9,849 bases of DNA from contig JBLIOL010000215.1 in the NCBI GenBank assembly GCA_047639615.1, positions 1-9,849 on the forward strand, read 5' to 3'. The DNA comes from CAYWNK01 sp047639615 (GTDB taxonomy: Bacteria; Planctomycetota; UBA1135; GCA-002686595). Under the pieces are notes generated by a model, which did not search any database, was not told the origin of the DNA, and saw nothing but the letters and a program-made list of their open reading frames with translations. The translations under genes were made by a program, and so were the position numbers. This document shows positions 6,762 to 9,849 of this stretch, in pieces (the first letter of the stretch is position 1; every line of letters begins with the position of its first letter).

Positions 6762-7534
6762 GTCGTCTCTCCACGAAATGGCACTCCGACCGCGTCGGTC
6801 GTGAGGTGCAGGTGGTGCGTTGGGGTGAGACCGGCGTGCCGGTGGTGTTCTTCCCGACGGCGGCCGGCGACGCGGAGGAGCTCGAACGCTTCCTGATGGT
6901 GGACGCCCTCGCGCCGCTCTTGGAAGCCGGCAAGATCAAGCTCTACTCGGTCGACTCTGTGCCAGGGCAGGTCTGGCTCAAGGAGAACAACGAAGTGCCC
7001 GGAGCCACCAAGGCGCAGGCCGGCTTCGATGCCTTCGTGGCTGAGGAATTGGTGCCGGCGATCTACAAGGATTGCGGCGGCGAGCCCCTGGACATCATCG
7101 CCACCGGTGCGTCCATCGGTGCCTACAACGCCCTCGCCGCGATTTGCCGGCACCCGAAGCTGTTCTCACGCGCCCTGTGTCTGTCGGGCACCTACGAGCT
7201 CTCCAAGTTCATCGACGGGGACATGGACGAGAACTGGTACTTCGCCTCGCCCCTGCACTTCATCCCGAACCTGCCCGAGGATCACCCTGACCTGGAGCTG
7301 CTTCGCAAGCGTCACATCCTGCTGGCCCACGGCACGGGCCGCTGGGAAGACCCCAAGGAGAGCCACGCGGTGGCCGACGTGCTCGGCGCCCGCGGCATTC
7401 CGAGCAGCGTTGAGGAGTGGGGCGATGAGTGGGACCACGATTGGCCCACCTGGCGCCGCATGCTGCCGACCTTCCTCGAGGAGTGCCTCGAGGAAGAGAC
7501 CGACGCGGACGCCGCGGATGCGGCATCCGATTAG
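6758..7534 (+). CDS. Single-domain esterase, alpha/beta hydrolase fold
   Basis: 258 residues from GTG 6758, supported by GGAGG at 6 nt and a GTGA overlap. It is a putative-esterase-family alpha/beta hydrolase: an opening strand VVFFPTAAGDAEE, nucleophile elbow GASIG with Ser119, a CLSGTYELS strand-turn, possible acid Glu197/Asp198 in GTGRWEDP, and catalytic His227 in WDHDWPTW. It lacks the N-terminal E-set-like domain of the esterase at 3322, so the two are distant relatives and not a recent duplicate. No signal peptide or membrane segment is seen. The last 18 or so residues are strongly acidic and Ala-rich (EEETDADAADAASD) and look disordered. It is expected to hydrolyse or transfer an acyl ester, with coupling to the preceding ATP-grasp gene implying a shared pathway. 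Its stop abuts the glgC stop on the other strand. Confidence 0.85.
   Translation: MSRLSTKWHSDRVGREVQVVRWGETGVPVVFFPTAAGDAEELERFLMVDALAPLLEAGKIKLYSVDSVPGQVWLKENNEVPGATKAQAGFDAFVAEELVPAIYKDCGGEPLDIIATGASIGAYNALAAICRHPKLFSRALCLSGTYELSKFIDGDMDENWYFASPLHFIPNLPEDHPDLELLRKRHILLAHGTGRWEDPKESHAVADVLGARGIPSSVEEWGDEWDHDWPTWRRMLPTFLEECLEEETDADAADAASD
7511..7529. other. Inverted repeats at the convergent gene end
   Basis: GCCGC/GCGGC (7511-7524) and the overlapping CGGAT/ATCCG (7515-7529) can each form a 5 bp stem, inside the esterase end and just beyond the glgC stop. No T-run follows on either strand. They could act as a weak bidirectional end signal or be chance in GC-rich sequence. Confidence 0.2.
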
Positions 7535-8782
<1,248 letters not shown>

Positions 8783-8869
8783 GGAGTAGGCTGTCGAAGA
8801 AGCGGCAGGCACCAACCATAGCCTCTTTTCGAGATCCCGCGAGACTCGGCCCGACATACGGGCCCGCCC
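8783..8869. promoter_or_regulatory. Divergent glgC / GH57 spacer
   Basis: These 87 bp separate two head-to-head glycogen genes and should hold both promoters. I see only weak -10-like sites (minus-strand TATGGT at 8820-8815, plus-strand CATACG at 8855-8860) with no good -35 partner. CGGGCCCG (8859-8866) is a perfect palindrome directly before ATG 8870 and could be an operator or chance. Confidence 0.45.
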
Positions 8870-9849
8870 ATGACCTCCGTCTGTTTCTACTTCCAGGTTC
8901 ACCAGCCCTTCCGCCTGCGGCGGGAGCCCTTGCTGGGTGTGGGGCCGGAAGAGAGTTACTTCGACGATGGCTTGAACGAGTTGGTCATGAAGCGCGTGGC
9001 AGAGCGCTGCTACCTGCCCATGAATGCGGTGCTGCTGCAGGCGATCGAGGAGACAGAGGGTGAGTTCTGTTGCAGCTTCTCGATCTCCGGTACGGCCCTC
9101 GCGCAGTTCGAGCGCTGGTGCCCGGAGGTGCTGGACAGCTTCCGCGCACTCTTCGACACGGGCGCGGTGGAGCTATTGGGCGAGACCAGTCATCACAGCC
9201 TCGCGGCCTTGGCCCATGAGCGCGAGTTCGCCTACCAAGTGCGCGACCACGCCGACAACTTGGAGCGCCTCTTCGGGCAGCGCCCAACCAGCTTCCGCAA
9301 CACGGAGCTGATCATCGATGACGACGTGGCGCGGCAGGTGCAGGCCTTGGGTTACCGCGCCCTGCTCGGCGAGGGCGCCGACGCCTTGCTCGGTTGGCGT
9401 TCCGCCAGCCGCGTGTATCAGCCGGTGGACTGCGAGGCGCTCGCCTTGCTGCTGCGTACCTACCACTTCTCCGACGACATCGCCTTCCGCTTCAGCAACC
9501 GCGACTGGCCGAGCTATCCGCTCATGGCCGACACTTTCGCAGACTGGCTCGAGCGCGATGCCCAGGGCACGCCCTTCCTGGGCCTGTTCATGGATTACGA
9601 GACCTTCGGCGAGCACCAGTGGGTCGACACCGGCATCTTCGAGTTTATGAAGGCACTGCCCGGCTACGTACTGGCCAAGCCCGGCCTGACCTTCGCAACC
9701 CCAGGCCAGGTGGCGCGCATGCATCCACCGGTGGCGGAGCTTGAGTACCCGCGCGCGATCTCCTGGGCGGATGCCGAGCGCGATCTCTCGGCCTGGCTCG
9801 GCAATCAAATGCAGCGCGCGGCCCACAAGGCCGTCTGGGACCTAGCTGA
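8870..9849 (+). CDS. Glycoside hydrolase family 57 alpha-amylase-like enzyme, 3'-truncated by window edge
   Basis: The frame is open from ATG 8870 to the window end (326 codons plus two bases), with no stop seen. The start directly precedes the conserved VHQPFR motif (His11, residues 10-15), as expected for GH57 N termini. Other GH57 signs: GAVELLGETSHH (region 2), FRNTELIIDD with Glu146 at the nucleophile position (region 3), FMDYETFGEH with Asp242 at the acid/base position (region 4), and ISWADAERDLSAWLGN typical of the MJ1611-like alpha-amylase group. GH57 enzymes are retaining alpha-glucan hydrolases or transferases acting on glycogen or maltodextrin. Divergent placement from glgC supports a role in glycogen turnover or shaping. 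No signal peptide is present, so it is cytoplasmic. Branching enzyme or glucanotransferase activity cannot be excluded from the visible part. No SD is evident. Confidence 0.93.
   Translation, partial: MTSVCFYFQVHQPFRLRREPLLGVGPEESYFDDGLNELVMKRVAERCYLPMNAVLLQAIEETEGEFCCSFSISGTALAQFERWCPEVLDSFRALFDTGAVELLGETSHHSLAALAHEREFAYQVRDHADNLERLFGQRPTSFRNTELIIDDDVARQVQALGYRALLGEGADALLGWRSASRVYQPVDCEALALLLRTYHFSDDIAFRFSNRDWPSYPLMADTFADWLERDAQGTPFLGLFMDYETFGEHQWVDTGIFEFMKALPGYVLAKPGLTFATPGQVARMHPPVAELEYPRAISWADAERDLSAWLGNQMQRAAHKAVWDLA

Noticed and set aside
7515..7529. Intrinsic terminator between the esterase and glgC
   Set aside because: Only short 5 bp stems are present and no T-run follows on either strand, so it does not meet the usual form.
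8783..8902. Extension of glgC to an upstream start at 8902
   Set aside because: The added residues resemble no GlgC N terminus and would overlap the first codons of the divergent GH57 gene.
9173..9826. Minus-strand open frame of 217 codons at the right end
   Set aside because: It is antisense to the GH57 gene, which carries the HQP, FRNTEL and MDYETFGEH motifs in frame.

Overview
The window is GC-rich and almost entirely coding. Several starts carry Shine-Dalgarno (SD) motifs and genes overlap by a few bases, which is typical of a bacterial chromosome. The glgC-type and GH57-type enzymes and the codon choice would suit a high-GC proteobacterium or a related Gram-negative lineage. This is an impression from protein style, and I cannot assign a genus. 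No rRNA, tRNA, CRISPR array, transposon or phage gene is visible.

Bases 1-7534 hold seven plus-strand genes in one tightly packed run (overlaps of 4, 1 and 4 bp, gaps of 25 and 13 bp, then a 4 bp overlap). In order they are: an ATP-grasp ligase cut by the left edge, a tandem paralogue of it, a peptidase E/cyanophycinase-like (S51, class I glutamine amidotransferase-like fold) protein, a two-domain enterochelin-esterase-like hydrolase, an RlmN/Cfr-like radical SAM enzyme, a third and divergent RimK-like ATP-grasp protein, and a single-domain esterase. This is the most interesting part of the window. Three potential amide-bond-forming enzymes sit beside one probable amide hydrolase and two probable ester hydrolases, which looks like an uncharacterised pathway that builds and trims a small peptide, amide or ester product. 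I do not recognise it as a named system.

Bases 7535-8782 (minus strand) encode glucose-1-phosphate adenylyltransferase (GlgC), ending exactly where the esterase gene ends, with no intergenic base. After an 87 bp divergent spacer, a plus-strand GH57 alpha-amylase-like gene starts at 8870 and runs off the right edge. GlgC makes ADP-glucose for glycogen synthesis. The GH57 enzyme probably hydrolyses or rearranges alpha-glucan, so this right-hand part is a glycogen metabolism locus. Whether the seven-gene run is linked to glycogen is unknown. One hint is that the first esterase carries an N-terminal beta-rich region resembling the E-set/CBM48-like domain seen in both Fes-type esterases and glycogen enzymes.
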